A stretch of 64,000 nucleotides of DNA, taken from positions 682,001 through 746,000 of the forward strand of contig CP090852.1 of NCBI GenBank assembly GCA_041879415.1, given 5' to 3'. The notes under the pieces are model-generated. The model did not search any database. It was given only the letters and a program-made list of their open reading frames with translations, and had not been told where the DNA came from. Every line of letters starts with the position of its first letter. Position 1 is the first letter of the stretch. The translations under genes were made by a program, and so were the position numbers. Below, piece after piece: positions 43,715 to 51,953 of this stretch. The stretch comes from Vibrio chagasii (lineage in GTDB: Bacteria > Pseudomonadota > Gammaproteobacteria > Enterobacterales > Vibrionaceae).

Positions 43715-45319
43715 TTAGCTCTCTTCGTGATTATATATATGCACATCACGTTGAGGGAACGGAATAGTGATGCCTTCTTCGTCGAAGCGTTTCTTAACAG
43801 TTTCCGTCACATCCCAATATACATCCCAGTAATCGTCGGTCTTAACCCACGGCCTTACCACGAAATCTACAGAAGATGTGTTCAAAGTATGTAGCTTAAT
43901 CATGTGCTCTGGTTTTTTTAGCACTAGAGGGTGCGCAACAATGATTTCGTTTAATACGGCTTTCGCCTTATCAATATCATCAGAGTAACCAATGCCAAAT
44001 ACCATATCGACACGTCGAACACGCTCTGCTGTAATGTTGTTGATCACATCACCCCAAATTTTATTATTTGGAATCACCAAGCGCTGGTTATCGATAGTCT
44101 GTACTGTGGTCGATACAAGGCTCATGTCTTTTACCGTGCCTTGAACACCAGCCACTTTCACCATGTCACCCACATCGTACGGGCGGTAGATCAAGATCAT
44201 CAAACCAGAAGCAAAGTTAGATAGCGTATCTTGCAATGCGAAACCAATGATCACACCAGCAACACCGAAACCGGTTAGCAGTGGTGCTAGCTCTATACCG
44301 ATTTGTGACAGCGCGATAAGCAAACCGATAAACACGACTGCTTTCGATGCAATTGACACAAAGAAGTCCTGCATCAATACACTGAAATCCATTTTAGAAT
44401 GTGACACACTCTTACGAACGGTCTTGCGCGCAACATTCGACAATAGACGTGTTACATACAAAATACCTAAGAACAGAGCCAGTTTAACAACAAATGATGG
44501 CGTGTTTTCGAATGCCCACGCACTAAATGAACGAAGCCAGCCATCTAAAAGCTCCAATGCAACATCAACGTCTAACACATCAGCGTTAATGTCTCCCGTT
44601 GTCGCCAGCAACACTCGCTTATATGAGGTTACGTCGACGCCAAAAGGTTCCATCAGAGAGATTGTCTCTTCTAAGCTAGCAACCATCACGCTCGTGCGCT
44701 CACTGAAGCGTTCAAGCTCCTTTTTGATAGTCGCTTTCTCTTCTTCATTAACAAAAGACAAGCGTGCTTCTAAATCTTGTCGCTGCGTATCTGTGTAGAG
44801 GATCGCGTTCGTTAGGTATTTAGAACGAGACACTAACGCCTTTTTCAGCGTATCTTCCGATGCAGTAACATCGACACCACGCTCTTTTGACCATGCTAAT
44901 GTTTTCGCAAGCTGCTGGTAGTAGGTGTCCATCATTCCGATTCGTTTCTGAATGCGTAATTCAAGACGCTTCTTAACATCACCTTCAGCCGAACGGTTTT
45001 CTTTACTCATTGAAACGATTTTATCTTCGTTCAATGTCAGTAATTTTTGTAAAAGTTCAACCTGCTGAGCCAGAACGGCATCCAGCCCTTCCTTCTTGTC
45101 AGAAGAGAGTTGTGTGAAAATCTCCTCACGTAGCCCTTGGTTCTTGCGTCTCAAAATATCTTCAAGAAAGGGTTTCTCAGCATCATGCGCCGTTTCTAAT
45201 GTTGCCAGATCGAGCATAAGCTGATCTTGTACTTGTGTTATCTTATCGACACTTTGCGCGAAACTTCCGAATGCGACAAACGTCAACATTAACAATAGAC
45301 AACGCCAAACCTTCATCAT
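43715..45319 (-). CDS. Large MscS-family mechanosensitive channel
   Basis: A 534-aa channel protein with a signal peptide (MMKVWRCLLLMLTFVAFGSFA), a periplasmic coiled-coil-rich sensor domain (about 25-240), transmembrane helices between about 270 and 370, and the MscS pore and beta domain: GFGVAGVIIGFALQDTLSNF then RPYDVGDMVKVAGVQGTVKD and LVIPNNKIWGDVI. The extra periplasmic domain puts it in the YbdG/YnaI-like or MscK-related group. It should gate under membrane tension. Second MscS-type gene in the window. Divergent from the 82-aa protein. Confidence 0.9.
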   Translation of the reverse strand: MMKVWRCLLLMLTFVAFGSFAQSVDKITQVQDQLMLDLATLETAHDAEKPFLEDILRRKNQGLREEIFTQLSSDKKEGLDAVLAQQVELLQKLLTLNEDKIVSMSKENRSAEGDVKKRLELRIQKRIGMMDTYYQQLAKTLAWSKERGVDVTASEDTLKKALVSRSKYLTNAILYTDTQRQDLEARLSFVNEEEKATIKKELERFSERTSVMVASLEETISLMEPFGVDVTSYKRVLLATTGDINADVLDVDVALELLDGWLRSFSAWAFENTPSFVVKLALFLGILYVTRLLSNVARKTVRKSVSHSKMDFSVLMQDFFVSIASKAVVFIGLLIALSQIGIELAPLLTGFGVAGVIIGFALQDTLSNFASGLMILIYRPYDVGDMVKVAGVQGTVKDMSLVSTTVQTIDNQRLVIPNNKIWGDVINNITAERVRRVDMVFGIGYSDDIDKAKAVLNEIIVAHPLVLKKPEHMIKLHTLNTSSVDFVVRPWVKTDDYWDVYWDVTETVKKRFDEEGITIPFPQRDVHIYNHEES

Positions 45320-45570
45320 ATTAATTCCTATTACTGTCTAAATTGACCCTATAAATAGTAGTAAAAAGAAGATGGATAACAAGCATTTAAACGTATGTTG
45401 TGTTAAAACTTCGCAAAATATCAGCCCGTATCTAATATTTGAGAGTTCCAATCGCTCTCCATGACCTGTAGAGTACGCATCCAACAAAGAATAACGACTG
45501 AGATCGGCTTTAGGCGCATGCTTTGAAACGCCTTATTACCCGGTATTGGTTACAGCAAGAGAATGAAAAA

Positions 45571-45819
45571 ATGAACAACGAACTTGATGTAATTAAAACG
45601 CTTGAAGAACTAGAACAATTCCTAATTTCAGTAGAAGCTGGTGGTTTAGGCCTAGAAGGTGTTGAAGGCGTTGGTATGGCGACCAATAACTCTGACGGTC
45701 GTCACTTTGTTGCAGTATTCAATAGCAGCCACCAGGTTCTACTTGCTCGTTGGATCACTGACGAAGTATTTGAAAACGGCAAAGACCTAGTGCGTAACGG
45801 CCCACGCCGCAGTCACTAA
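45571..45819 (+). CDS. Small acidic protein of unknown function, 82 aa
   Basis: I do not recognise the family. The ATG at 45571 begins NNELDVIKTLEELEQFLISV. An extension to a TTG at 45523 adds 16 residues of unlike composition, so I prefer the later start. The protein has a Gly-rich patch (GGLGLEGVEGVGMATN) and ends in DLVRNGPRRSH. No signal peptide or membrane segment. A terminator follows at 45878, so it is a single-gene unit. Confidence 0.65.
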   Translation: MNNELDVIKTLEELEQFLISVEAGGLGLEGVEGVGMATNNSDGRHFVAVFNSSHQVLLARWITDEVFENGKDLVRNGPRRSH

Positions 45820-46194
45820 AACGGCTAAGCAGGAAGTTAGAATACTAAGCTTCTGCAGCCACAGATAAGAATTGAACAAGCCCAATCAGATTCCAGGTGA
45901 ATGAGTGGGCTTTTTTTTACCCGATATCATCACAAACGTTTGTTAGCGGTACCGTAAAAAGAAATATTAAAAAAGATCAGATTCTTATGAACTTAACTCC
46001 AATCGCGGTGCCTTAACGTCTAGGTTTGGTGATGATACACCTTTGGGCTTTGACAGTTTTATGACTTGTAGCACAAAGCAAAGTTATCTAAGCTAGCCGC
46101 CGTGAAATGAGCTGTTTGATAACCCTGTGATTAAAAATAGTTCGTCAATTTAAAGACCAAGACCCAATACTAACTGACTCTGTTACTGATTGAT
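45820..46194. other. Intergenic region before the Scs cluster
   Basis: About 375 bp containing the terminator of the 82-aa gene (45878-45919), then about 275 bp that should hold the promoter of the Scs cluster. I could not recognise a CueR- or CpxR-type operator with confidence. Confidence 0.6.
45878..45919 (+). terminator. Terminator after 82-aa gene
   Basis: AAGCCCA (45878-45884) pairs with TGGGCTT (45906-45912), extended by TCA/TGA, followed by eight T. Confidence 0.85.
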
Positions 46195-46671
46195 TTGCTA
46201 AGCACACCTAGATTCTTTTTATCTCACCAAAACCGCCAACAAAAGCAATCGCTTTGGGCGCTTTTCCTTACCGGACTGGTTATCATAACTTGTCTGGCGA
46301 GTACGCTGTCTGCAAATAAAGTTACGTTCTCCAACTATTCGGTTAGTCAATCAACACGCCTTGGTACTGAAAGCAGTGATCCACAAGCCTCTATGGCTTC
46401 GTCTGAAAAAATGTCTGAGCTTTATTCCAGCGTATTCGGTTCTCAAGCATCTAAATCACTGTCTGCGCCAACTTCAAGTGCCTGTGACCTGAGTTCTAAA
46501 ATGCTCACCTTCGCGACACCTAAAACTGGCTGGCTGATCCCTTTTATTCTTCTGATCGCTGTAGCATTCAGCCTTCCGCCTCACATATCGAGATTATCCA
46601 GAGACAATCATCGCTCTGCTCGACCAACAAAGCACCGCTTACACTTAAAGCACTGTATATTTAGAGAATAA
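46195..46671 (+). CDS. Small membrane protein at the head of the Scs cluster (ScsA position)
   Basis: A 158-aa protein with two hydrophobic helices (about 20-40 and 114-130), a Ser-rich periplasmic stretch between them with one Cys (SACDLSSK), and a basic His-rich tail (RPTKHRLHLKHC). It sits 47 bp before scsB, where Salmonella carries scsA. Sequence likeness to ScsA is not evident, so the name is positional only. The apparent start is TTG at 46195 without a clear ribosome site, so the N-terminus is uncertain. Confidence 0.6.
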   Translation: MLSTPRFFLSHQNRQQKQSLWALFLTGLVIITCLASTLSANKVTFSNYSVSQSTRLGTESSDPQASMASSEKMSELYSSVFGSQASKSLSAPTSSACDLSSKMLTFATPKTGWLIPFILLIAVAFSLPPHISRLSRDNHRSARPTKHRLHLKHCIFRE

Positions 46672-46718
46672 ATAACCGGGCCATTACACCCTTTTATTTA
46701 TTTTTTGGAGATACATTT

Positions 46719-48830
46719 GTGTACAACACACTTCTAACTAAGTTTGCCGATTGTTTGGCACTCTGTATGCGTACATGCGCGAAAACTATAGTTACTGCCC
46801 TACTGGTAATGACGTCATTCACAGCTCTGGCACAAACGACCGGCTGGCTGAGTGTGCCTGAGCACCCGCCTGTAAAGATGCGAATGATGTCGACAGGGGA
46901 ACAATCCGATGACGGTTCTCAAATTCAGACCGTACTCGATGTCGTGCTCGATGGAGACTGGAAAACCTATTGGCGTAGCCCTGGTGAAGGAGGCATCCCG
47001 CCAAGCTGGGACTGGTCTGGCTCCACCAACATCGAATCAGTTGAGTGGCATTGGCCTATCCCTAAATATTACGAGCAGCTAGATGTAATGACATTGGGCT
47101 ATAAAAAGCATGTCAGTTTCCCGGTGACGCTCACATTGAAAGACAACACCAAGCCTGCAATATTCAAGGCGTCTTTCACCTTTCCGTCATGTACCAATAT
47201 CTGTGTTTTAACAGATTACGACATTGAATTGCCGATTGATCCACAAACATTGGAGCTCGATGAAGAAGCCATGTTTTTGTTCAATCAGGGCATGAGTCAG
47301 TCTCCACGCGAAGCTAATCGAACTTCTGTGAATGGCCTGTACTGGGACAAAAGCAAACAACAATTGGTAACTCAGCTGACGAGTAAAGATGGCTGGGATA
47401 AACCTATGGTACTGATTGACGGCGAAGAAGTAATCGACGACTTCTTCTCTCAGCCTACCGTTCATATTACCGACAATACAATGACCGCTGTATTTGACGT
47501 GAGCAACTGGATTGGTGAAGTCGATCTAACCGATCGCACGGTAAGTGTCACTGTCTCAGATACCAACTTTGCTGAAGAGATGACAGCTAAAGTAGGCTCA
47601 GAGCCAATCGCTTATCAAGAGAGCAACAACGGCTTTATTGCGATGATCGGTTTCGCCTTAATTGGTGGTTTGATCCTCAACATCATGCCATGTGTGTTAC
47701 CCGTATTAGGAATGAAGCTAAACAGCATCATTCAGAATCAAGGTGCCTCTCATCGTCACATTCGACTTTCGTTCCTGGCTTCTGCTGCTGGTGTAATTAC
47801 TTCATTCGCACTGCTAGCACTTGGCATGACACTCCTAAAAGTAGGTGGTAATGCGATAGGCTGGGGAATCCAATTCCAGAACGTTTGGTTTATCGGGTTC
47901 ATGCTGATCATAACCTTGCTGTTCTCAATTAACCTATTGGGTTTATTTGAGTTCCGACTGCCTTCAGGTTTAAACACCTGGATGGCGACCAAAGGTGACG
48001 ATTCACATTCGGGTCACTTCGTTCAAGGCATGTTTGCCACACTCTTAGCAACACCGTGTAGCGCGCCATTCCTTGGTACCGCCGTAGCTTATGCACTTGG
48101 GGCAAGCTACCAAGAACTATGGGCTATCTTCATTGCACTTGGCATTGGTATGAGTGCGCCTTGGCTAATCTTTGCGCTGTTCCCAAGCCTAACCAAATTG
48201 CTGCCGAAGCCGGGCGCGTGGATGTTCAAAGTTAAGTTGGTATTTGGCTTAATGATGTTCATCACCAGCTTATGGTTAACAAGCTTACTGACCCCATTCA
48301 TCGGTAAGTTCCCGACCATCCTGCTGTCTTTGTTTATTGTTGTTTCGGTATTGATTTGGATTGGCATGAAACTAGGCAGAAAAGTACTGATTCCTATCAT
48401 GGCGACCACTACTCTAACGTTTGGTGCTGCGCTTATCATCGGTAGCGTGACCGCTGATAACTGGGCGACCCCGATTGTCGATGACCTACCTTGGCAGAAG
48501 TTAGATGCTAAACAAATTCCTCAGTTAGTTGAGGAAGGTAAAACGGTCTTTGTCGATGTGACGGCTGAGTGGTGTATCACCTGTAAAGCAAACAAGATCG
48601 GTGTAATTCTCCAAGATCCGGTGTACAGCCACCTACAGCAAGAAGACATTGTTTTAATGAAGGGCGATTGGACAACACCAAGCGAAAGTGTCACCCAATA
48701 CCTGCAAAGTAATGGGCGATTCGGTGTTCCATTTAACATCGTTTACGGCCCAAGCTACACACAAGGCATCCCTCTACCCGTGATTTTAGACAGCGACACG
48801 GTTGTTCAAGCTATCGATGCAGCGAGGTAA
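46719..48830 (+). CDS. scsB: ScsB-type membrane thiol-disulfide transporter (DsbD family)
   Basis: Moves electrons from cytoplasmic thioredoxin to periplasmic partners such as ScsC. The 703 aa comprise a signal sequence, an alpha-type domain of about 270 residues with a CX3C pair (FPSCTNICVL), an eight-helix DsbD core with the two transport Cys (C325 in IMPCVLPV and C447 in TPCSAPFLG), and a C-terminal thioredoxin-like gamma domain with C619 and C622 (EWCITCKANK). The large alpha part distinguishes ScsB from DsbD. GTG start at 46719 after TTGGAG. The next gene begins three bases after the stop. Confidence 0.93.
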   Translation: MYNTLLTKFADCLALCMRTCAKTIVTALLVMTSFTALAQTTGWLSVPEHPPVKMRMMSTGEQSDDGSQIQTVLDVVLDGDWKTYWRSPGEGGIPPSWDWSGSTNIESVEWHWPIPKYYEQLDVMTLGYKKHVSFPVTLTLKDNTKPAIFKASFTFPSCTNICVLTDYDIELPIDPQTLELDEEAMFLFNQGMSQSPREANRTSVNGLYWDKSKQQLVTQLTSKDGWDKPMVLIDGEEVIDDFFSQPTVHITDNTMTAVFDVSNWIGEVDLTDRTVSVTVSDTNFAEEMTAKVGSEPIAYQESNNGFIAMIGFALIGGLILNIMPCVLPVLGMKLNSIIQNQGASHRHIRLSFLASAAGVITSFALLALGMTLLKVGGNAIGWGIQFQNVWFIGFMLIITLLFSINLLGLFEFRLPSGLNTWMATKGDDSHSGHFVQGMFATLLATPCSAPFLGTAVAYALGASYQELWAIFIALGIGMSAPWLIFALFPSLTKLLPKPGAWMFKVKLVFGLMMFITSLWLTSLLTPFIGKFPTILLSLFIVVSVLIWIGMKLGRKVLIPIMATTTLTFGAALIIGSVTADNWATPIVDDLPWQKLDAKQIPQLVEEGKTVFVDVTAEWCITCKANKIGVILQDPVYSHLQQEDIVLMKGDWTTPSESVTQYLQSNGRFGVPFNIVYGPSYTQGIPLPVILDSDTVVQAIDAAR

Positions 48831-48833
48831 TCA

Positions 48834-49403
48834 ATGAAGACTCCCAACGCGAAAGATACAACTGGCACAACGGAAAGTGGCTATGCAAAGCACGAAGTGA
48901 AAAAGCAGAACCGTCTTAAGAAGTGGGGAAAAGAGCTCATCTCAATGATCTTAATCGTGGGCGTTGTCTCTTTTGTCATGGATTTTTATCACAGCAGAAA
49001 CATGCCTCAAGGAGATGCCATTCCAATCGTGGGTCAATCGATCCAAGGTGAGGATATTGACGTTATTGAGCTCAGTAAAAATGGCAAACCAGTGATTGTC
49101 TACTTTTGGGCTACCTGGTGCGGTGCGTGCAAACTGGTGAGCCCGACCGTGAATAGCTTCAGTGATTCACATCAAGTCGTCTCTGTTGCTTTGTCCTCCG
49201 GGCCAGATGAACGAGTTCAACGTTTCATTGATGCCAAGGAGTATGATTTCCCTGTGATTAATGATCTTTCTGGTTCGATCAGCAGAAGTTGGGGCATCAA
49301 TGTCACACCAAGTATTGTCATCATCAAAGATGGAAAGATAAGCAGTATCGCCACGGGCGTTACTTCTCCAATCGGACTTTGGCTAAGAACTTACTTTGCA
49401 TAA
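48834..49403 (+). CDS. scsD: ScsD-like membrane-anchored thioredoxin
   Basis: A 189-aa TlpA/ResA-like protein anchored by one helix (about 36-54) with its thioredoxin domain in the periplasm. The active site is WCGAC in YFWATWCGACKLVSP, with the cis-Pro loop in NVTPSIVII. Its order between scsB and scsC differs from Salmonella scsABCD. It is probably reduced by ScsB and assists periplasmic thiol repair. It starts three bases after scsB, so the two are translationally linked. Confidence 0.9.
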   Translation: MKTPNAKDTTGTTESGYAKHEVKKQNRLKKWGKELISMILIVGVVSFVMDFYHSRNMPQGDAIPIVGQSIQGEDIDVIELSKNGKPVIVYFWATWCGACKLVSPTVNSFSDSHQVVSVALSSGPDERVQRFIDAKEYDFPVINDLSGSISRSWGINVTPSIVIIKDGKISSIATGVTSPIGLWLRTYFA

Positions 49404-49455
49404 CTTATCTGCAAAACAGGCCACTAGGTCAATTTAAACCAACTAAAGAACATTA

Positions 49456-49485
49456 GCGCGAGCGCAACTCAATTGGCGCTCGCCA
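49456..49485 (+). promoter_or_regulatory. GC-rich hairpin between scsD and scsC
   Basis: GCGAGCGC (49458-49465) pairs perfectly with GCGCTCGC (49476-49483), 26 bases before the scsC start. No T run follows, so it is unlikely to be a full terminator. It may stabilise or process the mRNA, or mark a second promoter region. Confidence 0.45.
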
Positions 49486-49509
49486 TTAAAAGAATTTGAG
49501 ATTAATAAC

Positions 49510-50229
49510 ATGAAAAAACTTCTGATTAGCACACTGATTTTAGGCTCGATGATGAGTGCAAGCGCTTTCGCAGAACTAAACAAAGAGCAAGTACAGCAGC
49601 TTGAGGAGATCAACCAATTCCTCAAAGAGAACCCTTCTACAATTTCGGGGCTACACACCAGCTTAGAGCAGTATGTTGCAGGGCAAGCGCAAGCAAAGAA
49701 AGCTCAAGCAGAGAGCCATGATTGGCTATACAACAATGATGCTCATCCAATTACCGGAAACCCTGATGGTAAGTCGGTGATCATTAACTTTACCGACTAC
49801 AACTGCCCATTCTGTAAGCGCTTAGAAAAAGGCTTGGTTCAACTAGCCTCAGAAGACAGTGATATTAAGATTATCAATGTGTACCTGTCGTTCAAACAGC
49901 AACAAGTAAGCGGCCTTGATACAAATGCAGCGTTATATGCGATGAAAGTTTGGAAGGATAAGCCAGAAGCATTCCCAGAAGTCGACAGATTACTGATGGC
50001 GAAAAGTGGCATTCACACCAAATCATCACTGCAAGCAGTCGCGAAGAAAACTGGAACAGAAGCACAATTAGAAACGACGCCGGACCAAAGCCAAACACTG
50101 CTAACCAACCACCAAACGTTTAGTGCACTCGGTTTAACAGGCACACCAACACTGATGATGAATGGGAAAATATTACCAGGGTATGTTCCTTACGATCGCT
50201 TGAAAGAGATCGTGGATGAAGCGTTTTAA
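49510..50229 (+). CDS. scsC: ScsC-like periplasmic disulfide protein (DsbA fold)
   Basis: Exported 239-aa thioredoxin-fold protein: signal MKKLLISTLILGSMMSASAFA, an N-terminal helix (LNKEQVQQLEEINQFLKENP) of the type that oligomerises in Proteus ScsC, then the catalytic CPFC in TDYNCPFCKRLEKG and the cis-Pro loop GLTGTPTLMMNG. It is likely an isomerase or copper-protective thiol protein kept reduced by ScsB. It is 106 bp after scsD. A terminator follows at 50270. Confidence 0.92.
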   Translation: MKKLLISTLILGSMMSASAFAELNKEQVQQLEEINQFLKENPSTISGLHTSLEQYVAGQAQAKKAQAESHDWLYNNDAHPITGNPDGKSVIINFTDYNCPFCKRLEKGLVQLASEDSDIKIINVYLSFKQQQVSGLDTNAALYAMKVWKDKPEAFPEVDRLLMAKSGIHTKSSLQAVAKKTGTEAQLETTPDQSQTLLTNHQTFSALGLTGTPTLMMNGKILPGYVPYDRLKEIVDEAF

Positions 50230-50269
50230 TCTCGCTAATAAGTAAAGGCAAAGCCACCCAGTAAAAACC

Positions 50270-50306
50270 AAAAGCCTACTTGTTTAGTTCACAGTAGGCT
50301 TTTTTG
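50270..50306 (+). terminator. Terminator of the Scs cluster
   Basis: AAAAGCCTACT (50270-50280) pairs with AGTAGGCTTTT (50293-50303), followed by further T. Confidence 0.9.
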
Positions 50307-50399
50307 TTTGCCAGTATTTTCACTGCGGTTTGAAGTCATGACTGTAAGGTCATCATTTTGCAATAGAAAAACACTCTAAGTGTCACCACTACGCAATGG

Positions 50400-50505
50400 G
50401 TTCTTAATCTAATCTCGGTAGCTTAAAAACAGTTCTGTCGAGAGTGCGAAGACGTGTTAACTCTAGACAACTGTCCTTTGACCGAGCTTAGCTCGGTCTT
50501 TTTTT
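50400..50505 (+). ncRNA. Candidate small RNA with two stems and an intrinsic terminator
   Basis: No gene reads into this terminator: scsC already ends at its own terminator 95 bp earlier, and the next gene is on the other strand. Stem 1 is long and interrupted: ACAGTT (50429-50434) with AACTGT (50469-50474), GTC (50437-50439) with GAC (50466-50468), AGAGT (50441-50445) with ACTCT (50460-50464). Stem 2 is GACCGAGC (50480-50487) with GCTCGGTC (50491-50498) followed by seven T, the form favoured for Hfq-bound RNAs. The 5' end is uncertain: TAATCT boxes lie at 50405 and 50410 but no good -35 was found. Confidence 0.6.
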
Positions 50506-50557
50506 GAGTGTTTCAAAGGTGATAGAGCAAGTGCCTAAAGGTGAAACTCGATAGCAC

Positions 50558-51577
50558 TTAACTCAATAAACGACAGACAAGCGCACCAGGCTCTCTCAAC
50601 GCATCCACGTTGTAACTGAGAACGCGCCCCGCCGAAGGCGCATGATAGCGGCGGCACTCATTGCCAAACGCATCATATTGAACAGCCAACAAATCTTCCT
50701 TTTCTACACTTTGTAGAAGTTCAACTTTGGGAAGGACAAATCCGCCAATATCAGCACGAATCGACACCACGTTGTTGCCTTCAACCCAATCCATTCCAGG
50801 TAATTGCTTATTTGCGAGGTCAGATGCTTGAGCAGATTCAAACATGTCATAGTAAGACAGCATATTAAAAACGCCGTTTACAGCTCTTTGAATCATATCG
50901 GGCTGAGTGAATTTCCCCATCCCTACTTCGACTGTAATACTTGGGATTCCACTTCGATTCCAAACCGTTTCAAGAATACCTGGATCGCCGGGATCATTGA
51001 GCACGCAGTCCGGTCGCATAAGTCTTGCCATTTCTAAACATTGATCAATTCTGTAATCCGCGAATACATATAGCGGGTATACCGCACCACGAGTTTGAGT
51101 ATGTAAGTCGACGGCAAAAGTAGCATTGTGCTTGAGTAAGCGCTCCCATAAAGAAGCAACAAAGCGCTCGGCTGCTAAGCCATGCGGGTCTCCGGGGAAA
51201 AGTCGATTGAGGTTCGCAGGGCAAGAACCCGGGTCGGAAGAGATAAAGTCTCGGCTATGGTTTAGTAAACCTGACAAATTCACCGTTGGTACAACAGTCA
51301 CAGTTCCTTTTAGCTCTTTACCCACTAAATCTCGAATAATTTGCTGTGCAGCTAACACGCCATTGAGCTCGTCGCCGTGGATACCAGCGGTGATCATCAA
51401 CTTAGGTCCATCTTGGCTACCTTTAAAAACAGAGACAGGCATATTTTTTGGTTGTCCTAACCCATCACTGGTGACTTGAAACCAAAACTGATGCTCTCCA
51501 ATCGGCAAGTCTTCAACATTCAAAGAGCCAATAACCTGCCTACCTTGTAAAACATCCCCTAAGTACTCTGTTCTCAT
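50558..51577 (-). CDS. AstE/AspA-family zinc deacylase (M14-type)
   Basis: A 339-aa succinylglutamate desuccinylase/aspartoacylase family enzyme that hydrolyses an N-acyl or amide bond using one zinc. The zinc ligands are visible: His and Glu in AGIHGDELNG, and His in FAVDLHTQTRG; the catalytic Glu lies in ITVEVGMG. A beta-rich C-terminal part (SIRADIGGFVLPKVELLQSV) is typical. The substrate is unknown, since no arginine-succinyl pathway gene is nearby. Monocistronic. Confidence 0.88.
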   Translation of the reverse strand: MRTEYLGDVLQGRQVIGSLNVEDLPIGEHQFWFQVTSDGLGQPKNMPVSVFKGSQDGPKLMITAGIHGDELNGVLAAQQIIRDLVGKELKGTVTVVPTVNLSGLLNHSRDFISSDPGSCPANLNRLFPGDPHGLAAERFVASLWERLLKHNATFAVDLHTQTRGAVYPLYVFADYRIDQCLEMARLMRPDCVLNDPGDPGILETVWNRSGIPSITVEVGMGKFTQPDMIQRAVNGVFNMLSYYDMFESAQASDLANKQLPGMDWVEGNNVVSIRADIGGFVLPKVELLQSVEKEDLLAVQYDAFGNECRRYHAPSAGRVLSYNVDALREPGALVCRLLS

Positions 51578-51953
51578 CCAACTTCTCCATGCTTTTGAAC
51601 AAAATCTATTCTGTTGCCAGTTTTTGCATCATAGAGGATATCGTAATCAGTACAAGCAGTTAATCAGCCCAAGAGACGCTACTCGATTGCTCTCTCTTCC
51701 CACTTCCTCAATTTATCTTTCAGATTGAGACCAACCCGGTGACTACTCTCCAAATACTTCATTTGGATAACTATTCACTAATTACTCAACCAATTGAAAT
51801 AAAAGTGCAATAAAATCAACACTTAAAAAATTTCCCTATTCACTGAAATGTAATTTTATAGAAATGAAAGCTTAATTTAGCTGCTCTAAATTAGCTTCAT
51901 ATCGAAACGGAGAGCACTTCGCTCACGGATTTTAAAATACAAGGTAAGTGATT
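51578..51953. other. Intergenic region upstream of porin gene
   Basis: About 375 bp, very AT-rich in its right half. Holds the divergent promoters of the deacylase and the porin, and a 12-bp stem at 51868-51897 that would lie in the porin mRNA leader. No other gene was seen. Confidence 0.6.
51868..51897 (+). promoter_or_regulatory. Inverted repeat in the porin leader
   Basis: AAGCT plus AATTTAG (51868-51880, one bulged T) pairs with CTAAATT plus AGCTT (51886-51897) around a five-base loop. It is 57 bases upstream of the ATG and could be a leader structure or an operator. Confidence 0.4.

Larger units (their letters stand above)
50230..50557. other. Intergenic region after scsC
   Basis: About 330 bp. 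Contains the scsC terminator (50270-50306) and then a separate structured segment ending in its own terminator (50400-50505), listed as an RNA candidate. No open frame with a ribosome site was seen. Confidence 0.7.

Noticed and set aside
44247..44798. Open frame of 183 codons antisense to the large MscS gene
   Set aside because: Ser/Thr-rich composition produced by the reverse of coding sequence; the minus-strand frame has clear MscS domains.
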